A DNA stretch of 36,283 nt from Planctomyces sp. SH-PL62 (GTDB lineage: Bacteria > Planctomycetota > Planctomycetia > Planctomycetales > Planctomycetaceae). How positions within the stretch are numbered: position 1 is the first letter of the stretch; every line of letters begins with the position of its first letter. Below, in pieces: positions 25,509 to 33,742 of this stretch. The position numbers were made by a program, and so were the translations under genes. Location of the stretch: assembly GCA_945893045.1 (NCBI GenBank), contig CAMDEA010000084.1:1-36283 (forward strand), written 5' to 3'. Below the pieces are notes generated by a model. That model was not told the origin of the DNA. It ran no database searches and worked only from the letters and a program-made list of their open reading frames with translations.

Positions 25509-27080
25509 ATGAGCTACCACTCGCCGCATCGTCTGGGGTGTTGCCGAACCGATCATCCGGCCGTCGGTCGCCGCGAGTTATTGCAGGTCGGTTCGCTGAG
25601 TTTGCTGGGCACGGGACTCGCCGACTTACTGCGGCTGGAAGCGCACGCGGAACCGGTTCGGACGCAGGGAAGAGCGAAGTCGGTCGTGTTCATTTTTCAA
25701 TCCGGTGGTCCTTCGACGCATGAGACGTTTGATCCAAAACCGGAAGCGCCCGACATGATTCGGGGCGAGTACGGCGTCACGCAGACGAAACTCGCGGGGA
25801 TCAACTTCTGCGAGCATCTGCCGAAGCTCGCAGCGCGGAACGACAAGTTCTCGATCGTGCGGACGATGCACCACATCGCGCATCCGCAGTTTCGCAACGA
25901 GCATCACAGTTGCCACTACTTGCTGCACACTGGCTCGACCGAGATGCCGGCGGGAGACACGAATGCCTCGATCGCGCAACCGCGTGACGGGCGCATCGAG
26001 TGGCCGTCCATTGGTTCGATGATCGCCTACGCCGCGCCGCCGGATGCGAGCGTTGGCTTGCCGGCAGGCATCGAACTCCCGCGAGTCAACTTGATGAATT
26101 ACCCCGGTCGAGGCGCGGGATTGCTCGGCCCGAAATACGAACGCTGGAAAGTCGATCTTGCTCCGGTCTGCAAGTCGCCCGACACAGCCGGCTCGTGTCC
26201 GAACTGCTTTAGCCACGATGACCCGAACGATCCCGCACGCGCCGCCGGCAAAGGCCCGAAAGCGTGGTGGGACAATTCCAGTTGCCGCGATCCTGCGTTC
26301 CGTTTACCGGACTTGGGAGCCGGCGGCGTGTCGTTGCCGCAGATCGAGAACCGCACCGAGTTGCTCGCTCGCTTCGATCAACTGCGTCGCTCGCTGGACA
26401 ACGCCGATCGTGTCGGCCGACTGGAAGCATGGGACGAATATCGCAAGCAGGCCATGAAGTTGCTCGTGACCAGCCGCCCCGGCAAGCAGAACCCGTTCGA
26501 TCTCTCGCAAGAGCCGGACAACATCCGCGATCAATACGGCCGCGAAGAATGGGGCCAAGGTTTCCTGGTCGCTCGGCGATTGATCGAGGCGGGCGTCCGC
26601 ATGGTGCAGATCAATCTGCGCGGCTGGGACACTCACCAGAATGCGTTCCGCGATTTGAAAGCCAGGCTGCTCCCGTCCATCGACCACTGCCTCAGCGGAT
26701 TTCTGGATGACCTTGCCGCGCGCGGGTTGCTCGACGAAACGCTGGTCGTGATGTGCGGCGAGATGGGCCGTACCCCGCGCATCTCACCGATCACCGCCGG
26801 CGGTAAAAACGCGAGCGGCGAAGTCTTTACGCCTGGCCGACATCACTGGGGCGACGTCTTCCCCTGCTTCGTGGCCGGCGGGGGCCTCCGCCCCGGCCAA
26901 GTCATCGGCCAAACCGACGCCCACGCCGGACTGCCCATCAGCGATGCGTTTACGCCGAGCGACCTCGCCGCGACGATCTTTCATCAACTCGGCATCGACT
27001 CGCACGCCGAGTTCCAAGACTCGCGCGGCCGTCCGTATCGCATCTTTCAAGGCGAACCGATTCGGCCGTTGCTCGGATGA
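25509..27080 (+). CDS. DUF1501 family protein
   Basis: 523 aa. The N-terminus carries G-R21-R22-E-L-L-Q-V-G-S-L-S-L-L-G, a twin-arginine-like export signal typical of DUF1501. Family blocks follow: S-V-V-F-I-F-Q-S-G-G-P-S-T-H-E-T-F-D-P-K-P-E-A-P near 58-80, H-P-Q-F-R-N-E-H-H-S, G-W-D-T-H-Q-N, V-V-M-C-G-E-M-G-R-T-P-R and G-R-H-H-W-G-D-V-F-P. The fold is alkaline-phosphatase/sulfatase-like; the Asp/His/Glu residues in these blocks would bind metal. In planctomycetes these proteins usually sit beside a DUF1549/DUF1553 cytochrome-like gene; none is here. Divergent from the beta-helix gene by 60 bp. Biochemical function is unknown. Confidence 0.93.
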   Translation: MSYHSPHRLGCCRTDHPAVGRRELLQVGSLSLLGTGLADLLRLEAHAEPVRTQGRAKSVVFIFQSGGPSTHETFDPKPEAPDMIRGEYGVTQTKLAGINFCEHLPKLAARNDKFSIVRTMHHIAHPQFRNEHHSCHYLLHTGSTEMPAGDTNASIAQPRDGRIEWPSIGSMIAYAAPPDASVGLPAGIELPRVNLMNYPGRGAGLLGPKYERWKVDLAPVCKSPDTAGSCPNCFSHDDPNDPARAAGKGPKAWWDNSSCRDPAFRLPDLGAGGVSLPQIENRTELLARFDQLRRSLDNADRVGRLEAWDEYRKQAMKLLVTSRPGKQNPFDLSQEPDNIRDQYGREEWGQGFLVARRLIEAGVRMVQINLRGWDTHQNAFRDLKARLLPSIDHCLSGFLDDLAARGLLDETLVVMCGEMGRTPRISPITAGGKNASGEVFTPGRHHWGDVFPCFVAGGGLRPGQVIGQTDAHAGLPISDAFTPSDLAATIFHQLGIDSHAEFQDSRGRPYRIFQGEPIRPLLG

Positions 27081-27091
27081 ACGCTCTGTTT

Positions 27092-27218
27092 GGGGTCAGG
27101 TCTTCAAATTTCATTTTTGGCCTCACGAATGAAGCGCGATGTGAATTGGAATCGTGACGTGGGATGAACGTCAGGGGTGGTTTGCGGGACCAAAAATGAA
27201 ATTTGAAGACCTGACCCC
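27092..27218. mobile_element. 127-bp MITE-like palindromic element with 29-bp perfect terminal inverted repeats
   Basis: GGGGTCAGGTCTTCAAATTT... at 27092-27120 and its exact reverse complement at 27190-27218. The end sequence resembles GGGGTCAGGTCTT-type repeats that accompany REP-associated tyrosine transposases (IS200-like), known to me from other genomes; no transposase lies here. The element fills almost the whole gap between the convergent DUF1501 and SelD-fusion genes. Confidence 0.8.
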
Positions 27219-27238
27219 TGACGGATCGAGAATCGCGG

Positions 27239-29488
27239 TCAGGCATCCAACTCGATCATCGGCGTCGGCATGGCATCGAGCACATGACCAATCGCGGCCG
27301 CGCGTGGCAGGCCGCGTCGATGCAGTTCCTCCAGCACGGCCGAGGCAACTTCCGGACGAACCGCTCCCAGCAGACCGCCCGACGTTTGAGGATCAAACAG
27401 CCAGGCGGGCGGCGCTGCGGGGCATTGAACTCGGCAACTGAGCTTCTCGTTGTCGCGCTGTAACGTGCTGAGAATGCCGCGTGAGGAGGCGGTTTCAAAT
27501 CCCGCGAGCACAGGAACCGTCGCGGACAACCGCGCCGACACTCGGCTGGCGTCAAGCATCTCCAGCAAGTGTCCGGCCAGACCGAATCCGGTGATGTCGG
27601 TGACCGCACGCGCGCCGAACTGAGCGAAGACCTCCGCCGCCGAAGCGTTCGCGATCAGCATTTGTTCGATCGCTTCACGGAGTTCCGCGGCTGAGCATTG
27701 GCCGTGCATCCATGCGGCCAGAGTTGCTCCCGTGCCGAGTGGCTTCGTCAGGATCAACGTGTCGCCGGGCTTCAGGTTCGACTTGCGGAAAAGTTGATCC
27801 TCGTCCGCGTAACCGGTCACCGCAAAGCCGAGCGACAGGTCGTGTCCCTCCGACGTGTGTCCGCCGGTCAGCACAACTCCGAGTTCGTTGAGTGACCGAG
27901 TCGCTCCGGCCAACAACTCGCGGAGTTGTCCTGCCTGAATCGGACCGCGTGCGTACGGCAGCGTCGCAATCGCCAGCGCGGAGAACGGCCGGGCATTCAT
28001 CGCAAATACATCGCTGACCGAGTGCAGCGCGGCGATCCGGCCGAAGAGATACGGGTCATCCAGGAACGCTCGGAAGTAATCGACCGTTTGCACCTCGACC
28101 AATTTGTCCGGCGCGATACCGAACAGATCGGCGCGCACACGATGCACCGCCGCGTCCTCCCCCGACCGCGTGCCCAGCAACACGCGCGAATCGTTCGGGA
28201 TTTCCAATCCACTCAGCACCGACGACAGCACATCACCACTGACCTTCGCTCCGCAACCACCGCAACGCATGAGATGAGGCTGGCGACCCATACTAACCCG
28301 ACGCGTCAGCGACGGAGCGTTGTCGATTCGCGTCGCTCCCTCGCTGACGCTTCGGGTTACATTGCCGAACGAATCCAGCCATGCGCGGTCGATCCGGTCT
28401 TTCAACCGCCGCACGAATCGTCCTTTGGTTGCGAGCGGGCCGTAACTCAAGATCGCTTCACCATCCGCCGTGTTCATCAGGCAGAGACAATTCCGCTGCG
28501 GCCGAAACGGTGCGAGCGGCCGTTCGTGCAACAACTCGCGCACGTTGTCGAACAGCACGCGGCCTTGCCGCACGGCATGAACTCCATTGCGAGGTAGCGT
28601 CGGTTGCGGCGTGAACGTCACGCAGTCTCCCGTCCCGAACACCGCAGGATCGCCGAGCGATTGCAGCGTCTCACCAACTCGCAGAAAGCCCGCGTCATCA
28701 ACGCTCAACCCACTGCTTCGCAAGCAGTCGGGCGGCGCGGCCGGAGTCGCCCACAACACACCATCGCAAGCAATCTCTTCTCCGGAGGACAGCCGCAGTC
28801 GATCCGCTGCGCCTCCGACGACACAGGCTTCCAATCGCACTGCGAGGCCCGCGTCTCGCAGGCGCTGTTCCATGATTCGAGCCGCACGATTCGGGAAGCT
28901 CGGCAACAACTGACGATTCGATTGCAGCAACGTGAGTCGCACGTCGGCGGACTTCGCCAGTCGTTTCTGAATTGCCAACGACAACTCACAGCCACTCACG
29001 CCACCGCCAACCACCGCCAGGTGAAATGGTCGCGGAGATTCACGCAGCGATTCTTCGAGTCGCTCCAACTGTTGCGTGAAAGGTCCGAGCGGCCGCATGA
29101 AGAAAGACCATTCGCCGTTCGCGCAACCCTCCGGTTCGGCCGGCAGCGAACCGATTCCCAGCGACAACACGTCGTAACTGATCGCCGCGCGATCTTCGAG
29201 TTGCACAAGTCGTCGCGCCGCATCAACGGCCGTGACTCGCGCGGACACGAATCGCACCCCGGCGGATCGACAGAAGCGGACCAGATCCAGCGTGATCTCA
29301 TCCCAGCGATAGTCCCCCGCGATGTATCCGGGCACCATCGCCGAATACGGGATCTCGGAGAACTCCGTGACGAGCGTCACCGCGACTCCCGGCCACGGCG
29401 ACATACGCCACCGCCGCAAGAACACCAGATGCGCGTTCCCCGCACCGACCAGAACGACATGTTTTTCGATAGGAGCCGCGTCGTTCAT
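27239..29488 (-). CDS. selD: FAD-dependent oxidoreductase - selenide, water dikinase (SelD) fusion
   Basis: 749 aa from ATG 29488 (an in-frame TTG at 29500 adds 4). Residues 1-375 are an NDH-2-like pyridine nucleotide-disulfide oxidoreductase: V-V-L-V-G-A-G-N-A-H (FAD) and V-V-G-G-G-V-S-G-C-E (NAD(P)H), then F-G-T-G-D-C-V. Residues 407-749 are SelD, which makes selenophosphate from selenide and ATP: C-G-G-C412-G-A-K415 keeps the catalytic Cys and Lys (E. coli Cys17/Lys20; the Cys19 position is Ala), followed by G-G-H-T-S-E-G, T-D-I-T-G-F-G-L-A-G-H and F-D-P-Q-T-S-G-G-L. The NDH-SelD arrangement is known from other bacteria; the first domain may reduce the selenium source (inference). The linker is partly encoded by a palindromic repeat. 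No SelA, SelB, MnmH or tRNA-Sec gene is in the window. Confidence 0.93.
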   Translation of the reverse strand: MNDAAPIEKHVVLVGAGNAHLVFLRRWRMSPWPGVAVTLVTEFSEIPYSAMVPGYIAGDYRWDEITLDLVRFCRSAGVRFVSARVTAVDAARRLVQLEDRAAISYDVLSLGIGSLPAEPEGCANGEWSFFMRPLGPFTQQLERLEESLRESPRPFHLAVVGGGVSGCELSLAIQKRLAKSADVRLTLLQSNRQLLPSFPNRAARIMEQRLRDAGLAVRLEACVVGGAADRLRLSSGEEIACDGVLWATPAAPPDCLRSSGLSVDDAGFLRVGETLQSLGDPAVFGTGDCVTFTPQPTLPRNGVHAVRQGRVLFDNVRELLHERPLAPFRPQRNCLCLMNTADGEAILSYGPLATKGRFVRRLKDRIDRAWLDSFGNVTRSVSEGATRIDNAPSLTRRVSMGRQPHLMRCGGCGAKVSGDVLSSVLSGLEIPNDSRVLLGTRSGEDAAVHRVRADLFGIAPDKLVEVQTVDYFRAFLDDPYLFGRIAALHSVSDVFAMNARPFSALAIATLPYARGPIQAGQLRELLAGATRSLNELGVVLTGGHTSEGHDLSLGFAVTGYADEDQLFRKSNLKPGDTLILTKPLGTGATLAAWMHGQCSAAELREAIEQMLIANASAAEVFAQFGARAVTDITGFGLAGHLLEMLDASRVSARLSATVPVLAGFETASSRGILSTLQRDNEKLSCRVQCPAAPPAWLFDPQTSGGLLGAVRPEVASAVLEELHRRGLPRAAAIGHVLDAMPTPMIELDA
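28293..28360. repeat. Family-2 palindrome, in-frame copy in the SelD fusion linker
   Basis: Arms 28293-28319 and 28334-28360 pair at 24 of 27 positions, loop 14 bp. The right arm shares GTAACCCGAAGCGTCAGCGA with the copy at 21553-21632. On the minus strand it is read as V-T-R-S-V-S-E-G ... S-L-T-R-R-V (residues 377-399), exactly between the oxidoreductase and SelD domains. Confidence 0.92.
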
Positions 29489-29574
29489 CAAGATTCCCAA
29501 CCGTTCAACTCAGCCATCTCCCAGAGAGGCTTGAGTTGTCTAATACGAGTCCCTTTGTGCCATCTGCCCTCTCC

Positions 29575-29663
29575 GTGCTCCGGCCCTGCCATCCGTGCGA
29601 CCCCCAAGAGCGTTTAGAAATCATCGAAGGCGCTGTATCGCACGGATCGCAGAGCCGGAGCAC
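29575..29663. repeat. Inverted repeat, 26-bp arms
   Basis: Arms 29575-29600 and 29638-29663 pair at 24 of 26 positions, loop 37 bp. It lies in the 218-bp gap between the MDR gene stop and the SelD-fusion start, both on the minus strand. Confidence 0.88.
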
Positions 29664-29706
29664 AGATAAGCCAATCAAGTCGTTTTCAATTCAGGGAGGA
29701 CGACTT

Positions 29707-30705
29707 TCACGGGATCAGCACGATCTTGCCAGCCAGCGTTCCTTGCTTCTGCAACGTGTTCTCTTCCTGCAAGCGATGCGCGGCCGCAGCTTCCGACAGC
29801 TTGAACGTGCGGCCGATCAACGGCTGCCACCCGCCGCGCGTTGCCAGCGAATTGATCGCGTCGGCGCACACACGCTGTTCGTCGGGCGTCGCGTTGAACA
29901 TTGCGAAGCCGAACAGCCGCAGGTCTTTCACATAGAACGCTCCGTTTGGGAACTCCGGCCGAGCGTTCCGTCCCGCCATGACGATGATCCGGCCGCGCGG
30001 CGACATCAATCCCACCGTGCGATCCAAGTTCGTGGGAACTTGAGTCTCGTACCACACCTGCAAGCCGCCGTTCGCGGACGCGAAGGCTTTGATCTCGTCA
30101 TCCAGCGTGGCCGAATGGTAATCGAGCACGCAATCAGCCCCCCAACTTTCGCACAACGCTTTCTTCTCCGCGTTGCCGACGGTCGCGATGACTTTTGCTC
30201 CGATCGCTTTCGCCAGCGGAATCACCGCCGAGCCGACGCCTCCCGCTCCGCCGTTGACGAAGACCACCTCGCCCGGCTTGACCCCGGCATTCAGAAACAG
30301 ACCGAGATGCGCGGTGATCCCGGTCAGTGCTCCGGCGGCGGCTTGCTCGTGAGTCATCGCGGCAGGAGTTGAATACAGCCACTTCTCATCGACGGCCGCG
30401 AACTCGGCAAACGAACCGCGGCGGCCGAACAGACTTTGATTACTTCCCCAAACTCTGTCGCCGACTTTGAATCGAGTCACCTGTGGACCGACTCGTTCGA
30501 TCGTCCCCGCCAAGTCACAGCCAACGATGTACGGGAACGAGGTCGCCACCTTAATCATGCCGCTGCGAATGTACGTGTCGATCGGATTGACCGAGACCGC
30601 TCCGACCTTCACTAAGACCTCGGCCGGCCCCGGTTCCGGAGTCGGCAGGTCCCCGTACTCGATCACATCGGGGGTTCCCGTTTGCCGAATAAAAGCCGCC
30701 TTCAT
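29707..30705 (-). CDS. Quinone oxidoreductase-like MDR family protein
   Basis: 332 aa, the normal length of zinc-free medium-chain dehydrogenase/reductases of the QOR/zeta-crystallin group. The N-terminal GroES-like part has E-V-L-V-K-V-G-A-V-S-V-N-P-I-D and G-C-D-L-A-G-T-I; the Rossmann part has N-G-G-A-G-G-V-G at 151-158, the NADPH-binding A/G-x-x-G-x-x-G. No structural-zinc Cys cluster or catalytic-zinc ligands are seen. It should reduce quinones or other alpha,beta-unsaturated carbonyls with NADPH in the cytoplasm. ATG at 30705 has a GAGGG-type site 6-10 bp upstream. It is divergent from the WD40/Gfo gene, with a strong inverted repeat between. Confidence 0.9.
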   Translation of the reverse strand: MKAAFIRQTGTPDVIEYGDLPTPEPGPAEVLVKVGAVSVNPIDTYIRSGMIKVATSFPYIVGCDLAGTIERVGPQVTRFKVGDRVWGSNQSLFGRRGSFAEFAAVDEKWLYSTPAAMTHEQAAAGALTGITAHLGLFLNAGVKPGEVVFVNGGAGGVGSAVIPLAKAIGAKVIATVGNAEKKALCESWGADCVLDYHSATLDDEIKAFASANGGLQVWYETQVPTNLDRTVGLMSPRGRIIVMAGRNARPEFPNGAFYVKDLRLFGFAMFNATPDEQRVCADAINSLATRGGWQPLIGRTFKLSEAAAAHRLQEENTLQKQGTLAGKIVLIP

Positions 30706-30750
30706 TGTGAGCCCTCTTTTTCAGTTCTGCTGGTGTGTTTGCCTGGTCCC

Positions 30751-30824
30751 CATTTTTCGCCCTTCAGTTTTCGCCAGCTCTCCCGCTTCCGAATGAGCTG
30801 GCGAAAACTGAAGGGCGAAAAATG
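30751..30824. repeat. Inverted repeat, perfect 30-bp arms
   Basis: Arms 30751-30780 and 30795-30824 are exact reverse complements (30/30), loop 14 bp. It lies between the divergent MDR and WD40/Gfo genes, so it may shape or insulate their promoters. Confidence 0.94.
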
Positions 30825-30975
30825 CAGGCAGACGTTTGAATTCCTGCTCGGGCACCAACTGCGCTGGTGGCAGAGTAGCGGCTCCGCCGGTTCCATCAAC
30901 GCGCGGTTGCGTTTCAGAGTCCGCCTCCGATAATCCCGCCTCGTGAATTTCCGAATTTCATCAGGAGACCTTGCG

Positions 30976-33021
30976 ATGTCGCTCACACAACGTTGGCTGC
31001 TCGGTGTTGCTCTGCTCGTTTCGCTGGCGACGATCCCTCTTACGACCGCCGAAGATGCCAAGCCCGCGGCGAACAAGCCGAAGGAATTGAAGAGCACATC
31101 GCACCTCGACGGCTTGAGCAACTGGGCGACCAGCGTTGCCTTCTCTCCGGACGGCAAAACGCTGGCCGTCGGCACTCATGACTCGGTGCAGTTGTGGAAC
31201 ATCGGTGAGAAAAAGGCGACCGGCGTTTGGAAGACCGGCAGCGGCTATGTGAAGTCGCTGGCGTTCTTGCCCGACGGGAAGAAGCTCGTGATTGGCGGCT
31301 ATCAATCGGCGACTGTGTGGGATGTCCCCAGTGGTCTGAAGGAGCGTGACCTGCCCAAGCATCGCGGCTTTGTCACCTCGCTGGCAGTTTCGCCGGATGG
31401 AAAACTGTTGGCGACCGGCAGCGATGATGAAGCGGCTCGGCTGATTCGGATCGAAGATGGCACGCTGCTGAAAACCTTCGAGCACGATCGCGATCCGGTG
31501 CAGTGCGTCGCGTTCTCCGCCGACGGAAAGCTCCTGGCGACTGCCGCCGGCGACGAGACACGAGTCACTCGGCCGGGGATCGCGAAGTTGTGGGACATCG
31601 AATCGGGCAAGCTGGTCCGCGACTTCGAGGGGATGACCAAAGTCGCGACTTCGGTCGCCTTCGCCGAGATGGGGACACGGCTGATCGTCGGCAGCGCGGA
31701 CGAGAAGGCGTATGTCTTCGAGATCGAGTCCGGCAAACCGCTCGGCTTCTTCGGCGGACACGCTCGCCCGGTCACGAGCATTGCGATGAGCTTGAACGGT
31801 CAGATCGCCATCACTGGCAGCGGCGGACGCGCGAAAGGGAAGAACGAATTGAAACTCTGGCGGATCGTGGATGGCGATGTGCTCGCCACGGCGGAAGAAC
31901 ACGAGGCGAAGATTGCCGCGCTCGCGCTGTCGCCGGATGGCAAGACGGTCGCGACCGCCAGCTACGACAACAGCGTTCGCTTCTGGGATGTCTCGTTCGT
32001 GAACGTCACGGCCACTCCGGCCGTTGTGGCGGCGGCCGACAACACCGCGAAAGATGCGACCACTCAAAATGCGGCAGCCGCCGAACCGAAGCCGCTCAAG
32101 GTGGGGATCATCGGTTTGGACACGTCGCACGCGACCGCGTTCACGAACATTCTCAACGGCGAAAAACAGCGCAGCGAAGCATTCGGCAGCCGCGTGGTCG
32201 CCGCTTATCCGAAGGGTAGTCCGGACATCGAATCGAGCGTCTCGCGCCTGCCAAGCTACACCGAAGCGGTGAAAAAACAGGGAGTCGAAATCGTCGATTC
32301 GATCGAAGAGTTGGCGAAGCGAGTCGACGTCGTGTGTCTTGAAACAAACGACGGCCGGCCGCACTTCGAGCAACTGCTTCCCGTCTTGAAAGCCGGCAAG
32401 CCCTGCTTCATCGACAAGCCAATCTCGGCGTCACTGGCGGATGCGGTCGCGATTTTCGAGGCGGCGAAGCATTACAAGGTGCCGGTGTTCTCGTCGTCGT
32501 CGCTGCGGTTCGGGAAGACCACGCTGGCCGTGCGGGCCGGGTCGCTCGGCAAGGTCACTCGCTGCGAAACGACCAGCCCGGCGAGTTTGGAAAAGACGCA
32601 TCCTGACCTGTTCTGGTACGGCATTCACGGCGTCGAGTCGTTGTTTACCGTCATGGGAACCGGCTGCGTTTCGGTGCAACGCGCGAAGACGACGGACGGC
32701 AAAATCATGGTCATCGGCCAATGGACCGACGGCCGCATCGGCATCTACATGGAAGGCAAGGGCTACACCGGCAAGGCCGTTGGCGACAAAGGGGAAGGCC
32801 CGGTCGGCAGCTATGACGGTTACGAACCGCTGCTGTTCGAGGTGCTCAAGTTCGCCCGCTCCGGCCAGCCACCGGTCAGCGAAGCCGAGACGCTCGAAAT
32901 CTATGCCTTCATGGAAGCGGCCGACGAAAGCAAACGACAAAACGGCGCGAGTGTCACGCTCGAAAGCGTGATGAAGAAAGCTCGCGCCGAAGCGGCGGAG
33001 AAATTGAAGGCATTGAAGTAG
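30976..33021 (+). CDS. Exported WD40 beta-propeller - Gfo/Idh/MocA oxidoreductase fusion
   Basis: 681 aa from ATG 30976 with AGGAG 8 bp upstream (an earlier in-frame start at 30943 lacks a site). Signal peptide M-S-L-T-Q-R-W then L-L-G-V-A-L-L-V-S-L-A. Residues about 45-355 hold seven WD40-like blades, each with S-P-D-G-K-x-L-A and L/V/F-W-D/N/R-I/V, enough for one closed propeller. After an Ala/Thr linker, from about 371, a Gfo/Idh/MocA-like Rossmann domain begins K-V-G-I-I-G-L-D-T-S-H, with C-F-I-D-K-P-I (the E/D-K-P lysine) and W-Y-G-I-H-G-V-E-S-L. The usual G-x-G-x-x-G is altered to G-L-D-T-S-H. Many planctomycete Gfo/Idh/MocA proteins are exported; this one likely acts on a sugar derivative outside the cytoplasm. 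Its TAG stop lies in an inverted repeat. Confidence 0.88.
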   Translation: MSLTQRWLLGVALLVSLATIPLTTAEDAKPAANKPKELKSTSHLDGLSNWATSVAFSPDGKTLAVGTHDSVQLWNIGEKKATGVWKTGSGYVKSLAFLPDGKKLVIGGYQSATVWDVPSGLKERDLPKHRGFVTSLAVSPDGKLLATGSDDEAARLIRIEDGTLLKTFEHDRDPVQCVAFSADGKLLATAAGDETRVTRPGIAKLWDIESGKLVRDFEGMTKVATSVAFAEMGTRLIVGSADEKAYVFEIESGKPLGFFGGHARPVTSIAMSLNGQIAITGSGGRAKGKNELKLWRIVDGDVLATAEEHEAKIAALALSPDGKTVATASYDNSVRFWDVSFVNVTATPAVVAAADNTAKDATTQNAAAAEPKPLKVGIIGLDTSHATAFTNILNGEKQRSEAFGSRVVAAYPKGSPDIESSVSRLPSYTEAVKKQGVEIVDSIEELAKRVDVVCLETNDGRPHFEQLLPVLKAGKPCFIDKPISASLADAVAIFEAAKHYKVPVFSSSSLRFGKTTLAVRAGSLGKVTRCETTSPASLEKTHPDLFWYGIHGVESLFTVMGTGCVSVQRAKTTDGKIMVIGQWTDGRIGIYMEGKGYTGKAVGDKGEGPVGSYDGYEPLLFEVLKFARSGQPPVSEAETLEIYAFMEAADESKRQNGASVTLESVMKKARAEAAEKLKALK

Positions 33022-33098
33022 GTCAGCCTTTCCAGGCTGACCCGATGGGCATGTGACGCTGGTGAATCGTTCGAGTCAGGCTGGAAAGCCTGACCTAC
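33018..33098. repeat. Inverted repeat overlapping the WD40/Gfo stop codon
   Basis: Arms 33018-33041 and 33075-33098 pair at 22 of 24 positions. Each arm is itself a near-perfect hairpin (GTCAGCCT-TTCC-AGGCTGAC). The TAG stop at 33019-33021 is part of the left arm. The element fills most of the 87 bp before hisH. Confidence 0.9.
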
Positions 33099-33108
33099 GG
33101 GAATTGTC

Positions 33109-33714
33109 ATGATCAAGATCGTCGATTACGGGATGGGCAATCTTCGTAGCGTCCAGAAGGCATTCGAGAAGTTGGGACACGCGGCAGAGATTTGCGATCA
33201 GCCGACGCAACTGAGTCATGCCGACAAGTTGGTGCTACCGGGCGTCGGAGCGTTTCGCGATGCGATTCACGAACTGCGTCGCAAGGAAATGGCCGCGCCG
33301 ATTCTCGATCACCTCGCGAGCGGCCAGCCGTTCTTGGGAATTTGCCTCGGCCTGCAATTGCTGTTCGACGTCAGCTACGAAGACGGTGAATGGCCGGGCC
33401 TGGGCATCATCCCCGGAAAGGTCGTGCGGTTTCAGGATCAGCCGGACTTGAAGATTCCGCACATGGGCTGGAACCAATTGCAGAGGACCGGAGAGCCGGC
33501 GCTCTTCGCGAACATTCCGAGCGATGCTCACTTCTACTTCGTCCACAGTTACCACGTCGTGCCGACCGACCGCAGCGTCGTGATCGCCGAATCCGAACAC
33601 GGCGAACGCTTCGTCGCGGCGATTGGCAAAGCCAACCTCTGGGCAACTCAGTTCCACCCGGAGAAAAGCCAAAAGCACGGCTTGCAACTTCTGGCCAACT
33701 TCGCGGCGATGTGA
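33109..33714 (+). CDS. hisH: Imidazole glycerol phosphate synthase glutamine amidotransferase subunit HisH
   Basis: 201 aa, full length for HisH. It hydrolyses glutamine and passes ammonia to HisF, which makes imidazole glycerol phosphate and AICAR in histidine synthesis. The class I amidotransferase triad is intact: C79 in F-L-G-I-C-L-G-L-Q, H183 and E185 in Q-F-H-P-E-K-S. Other family blocks are D-Y-G-M-G-N-L-R-S-V at 6-15, L-P-G-V-G-A-F at 43-49 and the H-M-G-W-N at 118-122. No hisF, hisA or other his gene is beside it; it heads a run of four plus-strand genes with 28-bp or overlapping spacing. No strong ribosome site precedes ATG 33109; the inverted repeat ends 10 bp upstream. Confidence 0.96.
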   Translation: MIKIVDYGMGNLRSVQKAFEKLGHAAEICDQPTQLSHADKLVLPGVGAFRDAIHELRRKEMAAPILDHLASGQPFLGICLGLQLLFDVSYEDGEWPGLGIIPGKVVRFQDQPDLKIPHMGWNQLQRTGEPALFANIPSDAHFYFVHSYHVVPTDRSVVIAESEHGERFVAAIGKANLWATQFHPEKSQKHGLQLLANFAAM

Positions 33715-33742
33715 TTCGGAGTGCGATGACTGTCGCGGGAGA

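Noticed and set aside
27239..29488. Local selenocysteine machinery around selD
   Set aside because: No SelA, SelB or tRNA-Sec was seen, and the SelD active-site residue is encoded by TGC, so no in-frame UGA is involved.
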